Assembly: GCA_963933885.1 (NCBI GenBank)
Contig: CAWVWF010000010.1
Span: 1 to 37,065 of the forward strand
Source of the DNA: CAWVWF01 sp963933885
Lineage (GTDB): Bacteria; Bacteroidota; Bacteroidia; Flavobacteriales_C; GCA-002722245
DNA length: 37,065 nucleotides
Direction of reading: 5' to 3'
The notes beneath the pieces are model-generated. The model did no database searches. It was not told the origin of the DNA and worked only from the letters and a program-made list of their open reading frames with translations. This document shows, piece after piece, positions 16,020 to 25,500 of the stretch. The translations under genes were made by a program, and so were the position numbers. Position 1 is the stretch's first letter. Each line of letters opens with the position of its first letter.

Positions 16020-16580
16020 ATGAAATTCTATTGCTTATTCTTGTTAATTCTAATCGGTACAGGTTCTTATTCCAAGAGTCATTTTGATGCTCAAGTGTGT
16101 TTTGAAAAAGGATTTGAATATAACGAGCTTGAATTATTTAATGATACTGTTTCTTCAATAAATTCAAATGGAATAAATCTCAACTTTTTTTATAGAAGAG
16201 ACATATTCAAGGAAAAGTTGGATTTGGTTATTGGTTTAGGAGTTAGATGTTATGATTTAGAGGCTACTTTATCGAATACCTCACTGAAAGGTAGTTTTGT
16301 AAAACCTCAATTTTCGTTAGGAGTAAATTATTTACTGACTAAAGTAAGCTCTGTAGCATTAAGGTTTCAAACTGAAAACGTCAAAGAATTTATTGAGTTT
16401 GAAAGTCAAGCAACTGATCTTTTGAGTTATAGCGCATTAATTGAGTATGATTATAGATTAGTTGAAAAGCTTTCTGTATTGATTAACTATAAACAAGGTT
16501 TTTATCCAATGAATGACATTTATAGAATGGAAAATCCATCTAGTGTTATAAGTATTGGTTTTAAATATAATTTGATATGA
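16020..16580 (+). CDS. Small predicted outer-membrane beta-barrel protein
   Basis: I do not recognise a named family. The 186-residue product begins with a signal peptide (residues 1-18, MKFYCLFLLILIGTGSYS). The mature part is made of alternating polar and hydrophobic stretches typical of beta-strands (INLNFFYRRDIF, LDLVIGLGVRCYDLEATL, VKPQFSLGVNYLLTKVSSVA, LSVLINYKQGF). It ends SVISIGFKYNLI, an amphipathic last strand like those recognised by the BAM complex, though the final residue is Ile rather than Phe. It is most likely an eight- to ten-stranded barrel. It is the first gene of a three-gene run; its TGA stop overlaps the ATG of the CotH-like gene (ATGA). Confidence 0.6.
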   Translation: MKFYCLFLLILIGTGSYSKSHFDAQVCFEKGFEYNELELFNDTVSSINSNGINLNFFYRRDIFKEKLDLVIGLGVRCYDLEATLSNTSLKGSFVKPQFSLGVNYLLTKVSSVALRFQTENVKEFIEFESQATDLLSYSALIEYDYRLVEKLSVLINYKQGFYPMNDIYRMENPSSVISIGFKYNLI

Positions 16581-17779
16581 AAGAGGGGGTGAGAATGTTT
16601 ATTTTAATGTTAATTCTTATTTCCTGTGGAGAAGTTGAAGAAGTGGGATTTGATCTTCCAGAGACAAAAGGACTTACTGTTGATAATATTGAAACAGGAT
16701 TACCAATAATTAATATTAAAGCAAACATAGCGGAGATTAATAATATGATGGACTTACCGCATAATAAAACATATGTAAAAAGTTCATTGGATTACTTTTC
16801 CAATGATTTAACAATTAGACAGAAACCAATTACGATTAGAATTAAAGGTGCTGGGTCTGTAGATTTACCACTAAAGTCTTTGGAGATCATCTTTGATACA
16901 AAGGAGAATTTGGGTTCTGAATTATTTAAAAATTTAAACCCAAGTGATATTCATTATTTGTCTTCTCTTAAATCCTTTAGAATCAGGAATTCTGGTCAGG
17001 ATTTTAACAAAACAATGATAAAAGACAAAGCATATTCGCAACTTGCTATCGATCTGAAATTGAATTTCATTCCAATGTTTGTAGGAAGTCCAACGCAAGT
17101 TTTTATAAATGAAGAGTATTATGGCTTATTGAATATTAGATCGGAAAGTAATCTTAATGGTATTTCAGAAATTTTAAACGCTGACATGAATGAATTAGTG
17201 ATTTATAAAGTAGATGCTAAGAATGGTAACATTGAATATAATGAAGGGAATTATGCTTTGACTGACGATTTGGAAGAAGCGATTGATCGAGGTAATTCAG
17301 ATGAATTACAAAACATGATTGATATAAACAGTTTTATTGATTACGTTATTTACGAAGATTATATTGGAAATACTGACTGGCCTCATAATAATATTAGAAT
17401 GTACAGTCATAAAGGAGAGCCATTTAAATTTATCTTCTATGATTCAGATCACGCAGCAAGAAAAACTAAAAATCCTCTATTACCAGAACTTGAATATGTT
17501 AGTCACGATTTAGGGAAAATTTATAGGGCATTTAGGAAAATTGAAGGTTTTGATAAGTTGTTAGCAGATAGACAGGAATTAATATACGATAAATTAGCTG
17601 TTTCATCATTTGAAAAGATAGTAGATGATATGGCAAATGAAATCGAAAGTGATATGCTGTATCAAATATCAAAATACAAATCAATTGCTAGTCCTTATGA
17701 ATGGAATTGGAATTTAGGTAAACTAAAACGTGACTTCGAGATGAGAGACAAATACATTCGTGATAAATATGATTTGTAA
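16577..17779 (+). CDS. CotH kinase-like lipoprotein
   Basis: CotH-family proteins are atypical kinases; B. subtilis CotH phosphorylates spore-coat proteins. This 400-residue protein starts with a lipoprotein signal whose lipobox is LISC, with Cys17 as the lipidated residue. Family-like features are ITIRIKGAGSVDLPLKSLEI (residues 85-104), the FRIRNSGQDFNKTMIKDKAY segment (134-153), QVFINEEYYGLLNIR (174-188), NTDWPHNN with Asp267 (265-272), and FIFYDSDHA with Asp289 and Asp291 (285-293), where the family usually has a Trp-Asp-x-Asp metal-binding turn. The Tyr-for-Trp change and the His after the second Asp are slightly unusual. Target proteins are unknown. It is overlapped by both neighbours (ATGA and TAATG), so the three are almost certainly made together. 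Confidence 0.8.
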   Translation: MKEGVRMFILMLILISCGEVEEVGFDLPETKGLTVDNIETGLPIINIKANIAEINNMMDLPHNKTYVKSSLDYFSNDLTIRQKPITIRIKGAGSVDLPLKSLEIIFDTKENLGSELFKNLNPSDIHYLSSLKSFRIRNSGQDFNKTMIKDKAYSQLAIDLKLNFIPMFVGSPTQVFINEEYYGLLNIRSESNLNGISEILNADMNELVIYKVDAKNGNIEYNEGNYALTDDLEEAIDRGNSDELQNMIDINSFIDYVIYEDYIGNTDWPHNNIRMYSHKGEPFKFIFYDSDHAARKTKNPLLPELEYVSHDLGKIYRAFRKIEGFDKLLADRQELIYDKLAVSSFEKIVDDMANEIESDMLYQISKYKSIASPYEWNWNLGKLKRDFEMRDKYIRDKYDL

Positions 17780-18426
17780 TGCATAAAGTTTTATTATTTG
17801 TATTGCTTATAGTTTCATCTGTTAACTATGCACAAAAAGAAGGTGAGTACAATCAGAAAACATGGATTGGGTACTCTTTGGATCTCAATTTACCTAAAAA
17901 GTTTAAACTGTCATTTACGGCAGAGCAGAGGTTTAATGATGGCTTTAATAAAGTGGACAAGAATTTTTTACAAAGTGTTTTAAAATATAAAAGTAATAAG
18001 TTCTTATACTATGGTTTTCTTTATAGAATAGCATGGGAATTAGAAGAAGAAAGAAGACTCAATAGATATGCTGTTTTTACTTCTTTAAATTTGAAGAAAG
18101 ACCGTTTTAAATTCTCAAATAGAAATTTAATTCAAGCAAATATTAGAGCTTATACTAGAGAGAATAGTATACGATATAGAAATAAATCAAAACTTAAATT
18201 TAGATTAACAAAGAAGTTTAAGCCTTATTTAAGTTATGAGCTTTTTTATAGGTTCGATGAGATTAATAAAATAAGTAACCATAGAGCAGTAATAGGATCA
18301 GGTTATTCAATAAATAAGAATTGGAGTATTAAAGTCTTCTATCTTTTGGAGAAAGAATTAAAATCTGATCACAATGAAATAGAAGGTGTCATTGGATTCA
18401 AATTGATAGGAGGTATGAAAATATAA
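17779..18426 (+). CDS. DUF2490 family outer-membrane protein
   Basis: The 215-residue product has a signal peptide (residues 1-18, ending VNYA) and no other hydrophobic helix. The rest is strand-rich and basic, with EQRFNDGFNKVDKNFLQSVL and KFKPYLSYELFYRFDEINKI patterns, and a final strand that includes IEGVIGFKLIGG. This layout fits DUF2490, a predicted outer-membrane beta-barrel family with no known function. Its ATG overlaps the stop of the CotH-like gene by one base. Its own stop is one base away from the stop of the convergent Asp-box gene, with no terminator visible between them. It may be a membrane partner or substrate of the CotH-like lipoprotein; this is inference from gene order only. 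Confidence 0.7.
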   Translation: MHKVLLFVLLIVSSVNYAQKEGEYNQKTWIGYSLDLNLPKKFKLSFTAEQRFNDGFNKVDKNFLQSVLKYKSNKFLYYGFLYRIAWELEEERRLNRYAVFTSLNLKKDRFKFSNRNLIQANIRAYTRENSIRYRNKSKLKFRLTKKFKPYLSYELFYRFDEINKISNHRAVIGSGYSINKNWSIKVFYLLEKELKSDHNEIEGVIGFKLIGGMKI

Positions 18427-18427
18427 A

Positions 18428-19597
18428 TTATCGTTTTATAAACTTACCTCTATAGGTATGATTTACCCCAATAATATGAATGAAATATAAACCTGTTTTG
18501 AAGTTCTCTATATTATATTGAGTTTGTTGGATTGTAGTATTGGTTATGAGCTGGCCACTTTGATTATATATGAATAATTTATTCTCTTCGTTTTCTAGAC
18601 CAACAAAATTAATGATATTGGAAGCAGGGTTAGGATATAGGTTTAACTTATTAAGTTTCACTTCGTTTTTTCCAACCGGAAAACCACCAGAAATTGTTTT
18701 ATATATTTTTCCATTTGCACCACATGCAAAACCAATAGTGTCATTAAAAAAATGAATACCGTTTAAATTATTAACGGAATCTAAATCCCATGTTTTCCAA
18801 CTAGGGTTTGTAATTAAAACAGTTTGATTAAATCCAACAACATATAAATTTCCACTTGGAGATAAATGAATATCTTTTAATAAATCAGGAGTAAGATCTG
18901 GATCGATTGTTTGCTCATTAGATGCAAGCATAGAAATAGAACTAAACTCAGAGTACAATCCAGCTGATCCCACCATAGCTGCTGTTGAGTCATTCAACTT
19001 TTCTATAGAAGTGAAAGTATTCGAGCTAGTAATTGCTTTCCAATCCCATGTTAAACCTGCATCGGAACTTGATAAAACAGATCCTTGTGCTCCTACAGTA
19101 ACAGCTAATGTGTCGTTAACGAAAGTCACATCGTTTACTACATAAACAGATACGTTTCCTAAACTATTCCAAGAAGTTCCACCATCAGATGTTCTAAATA
19201 TCGCTCCATTATCTCCTACAGCCAATCCAATTGAATTATTAAGGAAATCTATTCCGTTAATTGCACCTATTGATTGAAGTTTATTATTTGTCCATGATAC
19301 TCCACCATCAGTAGTTTTGAATACAAAGCCAGTTGAAGTAGAGAAGTATCCTGTGTTTACATCTAAAAATAGAATTGACGTTATATTATCAATTGTACCC
19401 GAAGTTATGAGGTTCCAAGTTTGACCACTGTTAGTAGATTTTAATAATTCCCCATTTTCTCCAGCACAAAACCCAGTATTTCCAATGAATTCTATAGAAG
19501 TTAAATTTTCAGAAGAATTTGTAGTTATTTCTTCCCATCTAGCATATGAGAAAAAGCTAATTAAACAAAAAAGTAAGACTAATTTACTTGCTTTCAT
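18428..19597 (-). CDS. Asp-box (Ycf48/HCF136-like) protein with type A T9SS sorting domain
   Basis: The 389-residue product has a signal peptide (residues 1-19, ending FSYA). Then come repeated beta-propeller blades with Asp-box/BNR signatures: STNSGQTW, TTDGGVSW, TSDGGTSW and SSDAGLTW, spaced at roughly 40-50 residues. This is the Ycf48/HCF136 type of propeller. The last ~75 residues are a T9SS type A sorting domain: LYPNPASNIINFVG, then LFIYNQSGQLI, then a final GLYFIHI strand and basic tail. It should be exported by T9SS and possibly anchored at the surface. Its start overlaps the end of the OmpA-family gene by 14 bases, making it the fourth gene of the SprF operon. Ligand or role is unknown. 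Confidence 0.85.
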   Translation of the reverse strand: MKASKLVLLFCLISFFSYARWEEITTNSSENLTSIEFIGNTGFCAGENGELLKSTNSGQTWNLITSGTIDNITSILFLDVNTGYFSTSTGFVFKTTDGGVSWTNNKLQSIGAINGIDFLNNSIGLAVGDNGAIFRTSDGGTSWNSLGNVSVYVVNDVTFVNDTLAVTVGAQGSVLSSSDAGLTWDWKAITSSNTFTSIEKLNDSTAAMVGSAGLYSEFSSISMLASNEQTIDPDLTPDLLKDIHLSPSGNLYVVGFNQTVLITNPSWKTWDLDSVNNLNGIHFFNDTIGFACGANGKIYKTISGGFPVGKNEVKLNKLNLYPNPASNIINFVGLENEENKLFIYNQSGQLITNTTIQQTQYNIENFKTGLYFIHIIGVNHTYRGKFIKR

Positions 19598-21560
19598 TTG
19601 GGGTTTTATTTTGAGTTGAACCGATGATTTTAAATGTAATTCTTCTATTTAGTTTTCTGTTTTCTTCAGTGTCATTATTAGTGATAGGTATTTTAGAACC
19701 ATATCCAATAGCAGATAATCTATTGTTTCCAATGTCCAGATTTTCTAAATATTTCACTACAGAATTTGCTCTCTCTTCTGATAGTTTTTGATTGGATTTA
19801 GAATTTCCTTTATCATCTGTATGAGCTCCGATTTCTACAATAAAACTTGGATTGATACTTAGAGTTTGGAAGAGCCTGTTTAATGCAGATTTCGATTCAG
19901 GTTTTAAAATACTTAAATTTGAATCGAAATATATATTATCTAAAACGATTTCTTGAGTAGAGTCTATTTTAGACATTTCAAATTCCCATGAAATTGTATC
20001 AGATTTGGTGTCGTATGAAGTGGAGAAAAGTGTTTTTTGATTAATGTATCCATTTTTTTGAGCAATTATTTCGTAAGATTTATTCGGTATAATTTGAAAA
20101 GGGTTGTTTGCTCTTACTTCTTTTCCTTCCGTTTTTACGTCATCAGAGAATTTCACTTTAAATATCACACCATTTATTGGTCTTTTTAAAGAGTCATCTA
20201 TAATTGCACTAAGGGTTAAATATTTTTTAGTCTCTTTCTTTATGAAATAGATATCATCTAACCTTATATCGTTATGATAGGTTCTTGCAGACTTTCTATT
20301 TGAAGAAAGGAAAGCTGAACTAGAACTCATTTGATTATAGTACCAATCGTCCCAAGACGAATTTATGGGAAGCCCCAAACCTTTAGATTTTTTAATTTTA
20401 CCTCTTTTTACTGGTGCTTCAAATACATCGAATCCACCAAATCCACCTTTTCCATTTGAAGAAAAGTAAAATTTATTTTTACCATCATAAAAAGGAGTGA
20501 CTTCGTTTAGTTGGGAATTTACATTCTTACCTAAGTTTGTTGATTTTTCACATGTTAAATCATCAGTTATTACAGAGCTCCATAAATCGTAGCCTCCAAG
20601 TCCTCCAGGTTTAGTACTAGCATAAACTAAAATCTCAGTTTCTTTCTTATCTCTTTTTCCTTTTTTGTAAGACATGATAGTAGGGTGGGTAGATGTGAAA
20701 TCATTATTAGCATCATTTATTTCATTATTTAATTTTACTGCCTCTTGCCAAACACTATCTTTTTTAACAGTACAGAAAATTTTACAAATCATTTTACCAT
20801 TTATATTTTCTTTACATCTGGTAAAGAAAAACTTATCTCCATTTTTATTGAAAGCTCCATTAGCTGAATGTTTATGTGGTATGTTAAGAATTTCAGGAAT
20901 AAAAAGTTTTGCAGTATCAAAATTATCATCTTCCAATTGTTTAGCTACATAGATTTGAAAACTAGGAGCTGAGTCTAAAAATTCTTTATATGTAAACGCT
21001 GTATCAGAAGGTATAGTTGAATAGTATAAATCGCCATTATGACCAAATGGTGCTACATCTGTATATGATGAATTTATTAAAGTTGAAAGTTTTGAAATAG
21101 AGTAGTCTGCATTAGGAAGTGCGTCCATAGCAATTTTACAACTCTTTATTTCAGTTTTACAAATCTTACTTAATCCAGCTTTATCATGGCCTTTATATAT
21201 TTTATTAAAGGATGTGTAATGTTGAATAGCAACATCATATTTCCCCATCATTTTCATTAGTTGAGCAAATTTAAATTCGGCTTTTGGAAATTCGCCATTT
21301 TCAATCTCCATTAATTCATAGTACCATTTAGATGCTTCTGAATAACTAAATAATGACTCATGTAATTCAGCAATTTTCTTTACAACATATTTATTCTCCC
21401 GATCTTTCTTAACGATATCTTCGTAAATGTCAAGTGCTGCATATATTTTACCTTCTTCCAAAAGACCTTCAGCCATCTTTAACTTTGTATTCTTGTATTG
21501 AGAAACTCCGGTAAAAGAAGAGAAAATTGTTAAAATTAATATAGTGATTTTTATTCTCAT
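19584..21560 (-). CDS. OmpA-family protein with TPR and PD40 repeats (PorE-like)
   Basis: The 658-residue product begins with a signal peptide ending GVSQ. TPR-like helices occupy about residues 25-135 (AEGLLEEGKIYAALDIYEDI, YVVKKIAELHESLFSYSEAS). Next come PD40/WD40-like strands (SANGAFNKNGDKFFFTRC, TEILVYASTKPGGLGGYDLW, NKFYFSSNGKGGFGGFDVFE). A carboxypeptidase-regulatory-like segment follows, then the C-terminal OmpA peptidoglycan-binding domain with LDNIYFDSN, VEIGAHTDDKG and LSEERANSVVKYL and the closing RKLNRRITFKI. This layout is the same as T9SS protein PorE, which links the secretion machinery to the peptidoglycan. Whether it serves the core machine or only this operon's substrates is open. 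It overlaps the PorP/SprF gene by four bases (ATGA). Confidence 0.85.
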   Translation of the reverse strand: MRIKITILILTIFSSFTGVSQYKNTKLKMAEGLLEEGKIYAALDIYEDIVKKDRENKYVVKKIAELHESLFSYSEASKWYYELMEIENGEFPKAEFKFAQLMKMMGKYDVAIQHYTSFNKIYKGHDKAGLSKICKTEIKSCKIAMDALPNADYSISKLSTLINSSYTDVAPFGHNGDLYYSTIPSDTAFTYKEFLDSAPSFQIYVAKQLEDDNFDTAKLFIPEILNIPHKHSANGAFNKNGDKFFFTRCKENINGKMICKIFCTVKKDSVWQEAVKLNNEINDANNDFTSTHPTIMSYKKGKRDKKETEILVYASTKPGGLGGYDLWSSVITDDLTCEKSTNLGKNVNSQLNEVTPFYDGKNKFYFSSNGKGGFGGFDVFEAPVKRGKIKKSKGLGLPINSSWDDWYYNQMSSSSAFLSSNRKSARTYHNDIRLDDIYFIKKETKKYLTLSAIIDDSLKRPINGVIFKVKFSDDVKTEGKEVRANNPFQIIPNKSYEIIAQKNGYINQKTLFSTSYDTKSDTISWEFEMSKIDSTQEIVLDNIYFDSNLSILKPESKSALNRLFQTLSINPSFIVEIGAHTDDKGNSKSNQKLSEERANSVVKYLENLDIGNNRLSAIGYGSKIPITNNDTEENRKLNRRITFKIIGSTQNKTPNESK

Positions 21561-22576
21561 AATAATCGGGTAGCAGGAACTACATATTTTTTATTTTTAA
21601 TTCCTTTATACATTCTATTTACATAGGAAATTGAAATTTCAAATGCACCTCTAGCTTCGCTTGCAGGCGTTAAAGAGGAAACATTAATATCATAAGCTAC
21701 ATCTATACTCCAGTTATCGTGGTTCATCCCAACAGTAAAACTCATCGCGTCTCCTAATCTTCCATATATTCCTAATTTTAAATCTATTTTCTCAACTGTT
21801 TTCCTACCAAGTCCATAAAGAAAATCAACTCCAATTACAGTGTTTGTATTTCCATTTTGTCTCATAATTAGCATGCTCGGGTCAATATCAATTTGACGAT
21901 TTAATGAATAAATGGCATTTGCATGAATATTTATTCTGGGTGCTAGGCGATCATCACCACTGTAAAAACTTTGATTTGGAAGATTTATATGAGCAGCACT
22001 AATTCCAGCAGTAATTTGATATCCAAATGGATTAAACCATGTCCAAGCTGCTCCTATACCAATGTCAGGTCTTGTGATTGAATTGTTCTCAAAATTCTCA
22101 CTACTTGAAATACTACCAAAATTTGCGGTTTCGTATAAAAATTGATTTTCAAAATTTAACTTACTTAAATCAACACTCTTCTGAAATAAGCCTAAGCTTA
22201 TTCCTGCGGTTAAAAGTTGGTCTTTTTTTACATTTAGAAAATGGTGATAACTTCCAGAGAAAGTTAATACATTTTCAACTAGACCACCACTTCCGGATCT
22301 ATCATTTAATAATTGAACTCCAAGACCTATAACTTTTCCATTTAAAAATTTAGGATAAGTTTTAAAATCAGCATATAGTCCTGTACTTTCAAACGGTACA
22401 CTAACACTATTCCATTGATTTCTATATATGGTTCCAGCCCTAAAGGTTCCATCCATATTTCCGCTTTGTGCTGGATTTAAGTTTAAGGGTAAGTCATTAA
22501 ATTGAGAGAAATGAATATCTTGCCCGAATAGGTTAGTACCAAAGATTATTAATATGAAAGTGATTTTATTGATCAT
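21557..22576 (-). CDS. PorP/SprF family type IX secretion outer-membrane protein
   Basis: It is a predicted outer-membrane barrel of 339 residues with a signal peptide (residues 1-18, ending LFG, followed by QDIHFSQFNDLPLNLNPAQS). That opening and RAGTIYRNQWNSVSVPFEST are the hallmark of the PorP/SprF family. The rest consists of amphipathic strands with several glycine-rich turns. In Flavobacterium johnsoniae, SprF is needed to export SprB, and SprF-like proteins generally serve type B C-terminal-domain substrates. The gene directly upstream encodes just such a substrate, so this is very likely its dedicated partner. Start and stop codons overlap the neighbours by four bases on both sides (ATGA). 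Confidence 0.92.
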   Translation of the reverse strand: MINKITFILIIFGTNLFGQDIHFSQFNDLPLNLNPAQSGNMDGTFRAGTIYRNQWNSVSVPFESTGLYADFKTYPKFLNGKVIGLGVQLLNDRSGSGGLVENVLTFSGSYHHFLNVKKDQLLTAGISLGLFQKSVDLSKLNFENQFLYETANFGSISSSENFENNSITRPDIGIGAAWTWFNPFGYQITAGISAAHINLPNQSFYSGDDRLAPRINIHANAIYSLNRQIDIDPSMLIMRQNGNTNTVIGVDFLYGLGRKTVEKIDLKLGIYGRLGDAMSFTVGMNHDNWSIDVAYDINVSSLTPASEARGAFEISISYVNRMYKGIKNKKYVVPATRLL

Positions 22577-25500
22577 CTTAATAATGTGAAGTTTCCTTTT
22601 ATTTCAATAATCTCTCCTTCTTTATCACTACCTTTTATGTAGTATATATAAGTTCCAACATCTTGGTCTTTTCCTTTTCTTTTTCCGTCCCATTTTTCAT
22701 TCTTATCTGTTGTCTCAAATACTACATTACCCCATCTATTATAAATTTTGAATTCTTCAACTTCAAATTCTCCAGCTCTTAATATTCCAAATGTTTCGTT
22801 TCTACTATCTCCATTTGGAGAAAAAGCACTTGGTAATTTCACGAAATTATATGGAGCAATAGATACTTTTTTTATTATTGTATCTGAACATCCACCAAGA
22901 TTAGAAGAGATTAATGAGATATTGTATATTCCTTGACTATTAAAATTATGTCCAGGGTTTTCTGAAGTTGATTGATCGAAATCATCGAAATCCCATAACC
23001 AAGAATCAGAATTTTGTGATAAATTGGTAAAGAAAATTACTGGCTCATCCATTGAGTTATTTGAAGGTGAATAACTGAAGTCTGCAATTGGCCATTTATA
23101 AAAGGATTTAACTTCAATGCTGTCAACAATACAAGCTCCTGAACCATATTCTATGATATATTGAATATTATGACTTCCTTCTGTTGTTATTGTAGTTTGT
23201 AATGAGTCGCCATTAAAATGAATGTTATCCACTAAAAAGTAAACAGAATCAGCAATGAAATTACTATTATCAAACTCGATTTTAATATCAGAGTTTGATG
23301 GAATACAAAAATTATTATTGTCTACTAGTAAAGTAGGGAAGGGGGCATTGAAAACTTTAATTGATCTTGTAATTGAATCGATACAATTTAATGGACTAGT
23401 TTGAATTAAGGTTACGTTATATGAACTATCTGTTAAATATGAATAGATTGGAGAAGTTTGAGTTGATGTGTCACCATTACCAAATTTCCATAAGTAAGAA
23501 CTTGTAAAAGTACTTCTTGAGGTATTCGTAAATGGTATGTTGAAAAGATCACAAATTATACTATCTGTTGTTTCAAAGTTAGCTTTTATACTATCTGCTA
23601 TAATGATTGGTAATTGTGGAAGTGTATAAAAACAACCTGTTCCATCTATTAAATCAATGCTTGGTTGAAAGCTTCCTCCTTTTTGATAAGTATGACTTGA
23701 AGAATCCTGATTGTTAGCATAATTATAACTTACTGAATTTCCATCACCATAATTCCATATAAAATACACTGTATTTTGCAGCTGATGTTTGAATACAACT
23801 TCATCAGGTATGCAAAGTGTATCAGGATCGAAAGTGACAGTACCATTTGGGCCGTCAATTTCAATATAATCTACTTTTTCTAAAGTATCTGAACAACCAG
23901 CATAGTTAGTTGTTACTAATTGAACTGAATAGAGACCTGGAGTTGTATATATATGTGTTGGGTCTTCTGATTTAGATGTTCCACCGTCTCCAAAGTTCCA
24001 ATCCCATTTTATAACAGGCATAACTGTACTGTCTTTAAATGAAGTATTTAAAGGTGGACAATCTATATATAAAATATCACCACCAAAATTTGTTTCTGGA
24101 AAATCTTCAACTTTAATAGCTTTTGGTTTCTTAATCGAATCTTCACACCCAAAAAGATCAATAGCATATAATGAAACATCAAAATCATCAACTGAATCAA
24201 ATTTGTGTACAATGTCAATATTGAATTGACTCAAAGTATCAATTGTCCATTTAAAAGATAAATTTGTTCCTTGGGATTTATTCTTAAAAGCAACAAAGTC
24301 ATGCTTACAAATTAATGTGTCTGATATGTCAAAATCAATATGAGGTCTATTAACTTCTATTTGTAATATAGGAACTGAGTCATAGCATCCAAATGTGTCA
24401 GTTACATATAGAGAAGGGGTATATATTCCTGCGTCGTTATAAATATGATATGGATTTTGAATAGTTGAAGAATCTGTGTCGTAACCAAACCTCCATGTGA
24501 AGTCTTTAAGAAGAGTAGTAGATTTTGATAAATCGGTAAAGAATATTGTATCCCCTCCACAAACTTTTAATGTATCTGAAAGGCCAACTGCTTTCACACC
24601 TTCAATCATTATTTGTTTACTAGTTGTTTTAGTATAATAATCGTAGACATTTACACTGTTGTGTCTACTTAATAATCTGTATTCTACTTCTAAAGAGACT
24701 GTAAATAGACCGGTGTCTGGGAAAAAATAGTAGCTGCTATCTTCATATATGTTATTTGAAATAACTTTTCCATCAATAGACCACATTCTTTTTGTAAGAG
24801 CACCAAATTTTGAAAATGAATTGTCATCTAAAAGAACTGGATTATCACTAAAACATTTTTTGTTCACAATATCAAAATTAATTCTTGAGGAATCAATTAC
24901 AATTAAATCAGTAATTGTGTTTTCACAGCCAGATGTTTTATTAAAAATTTTTGTATATAAATTATATTTATTCCCTTCGATGAGTTCAATGTAATTTGTA
25001 TCATTTGTTATTTTTAACAAAGTGTCTGTTGAATTAGTTTCACGAACAAAAGCATATGCGACAGAGTCATAATTAAGAGATGCATTAAAGAATCCAAATG
25101 TTTTTGTAGAGTCACTAAATGTTTTTACCGAATCTTTAACTGCTAAGCCAATAATAGCAATTGTGGTGTCAATGAAATTACTTTTTATAACTTCAGTATA
25201 ACAATTGTTATATCCTATAACTAAATGTGTATACAACAATCCTGCTTGAGGATTAACTTCTCCAGTAAACAATGTATCTCCAATTGTATTTACTGATGTT
25301 TCAAAGTCAATATATCTATGCTTAGGGTTGCTATAATTTACATAATCATTATTTGATGCGTTACTTTGAATAGATGATGGACAGTCTAAAGGGGATATCT
25401 CAGGATCTAAAAGAATAGGTGTAATGTCATCATAAAATGACCAGCAAAAGTAATTTGATTGAATGGAGCTTGTCCCATACGTTGTTTGTTCAATAAAATC

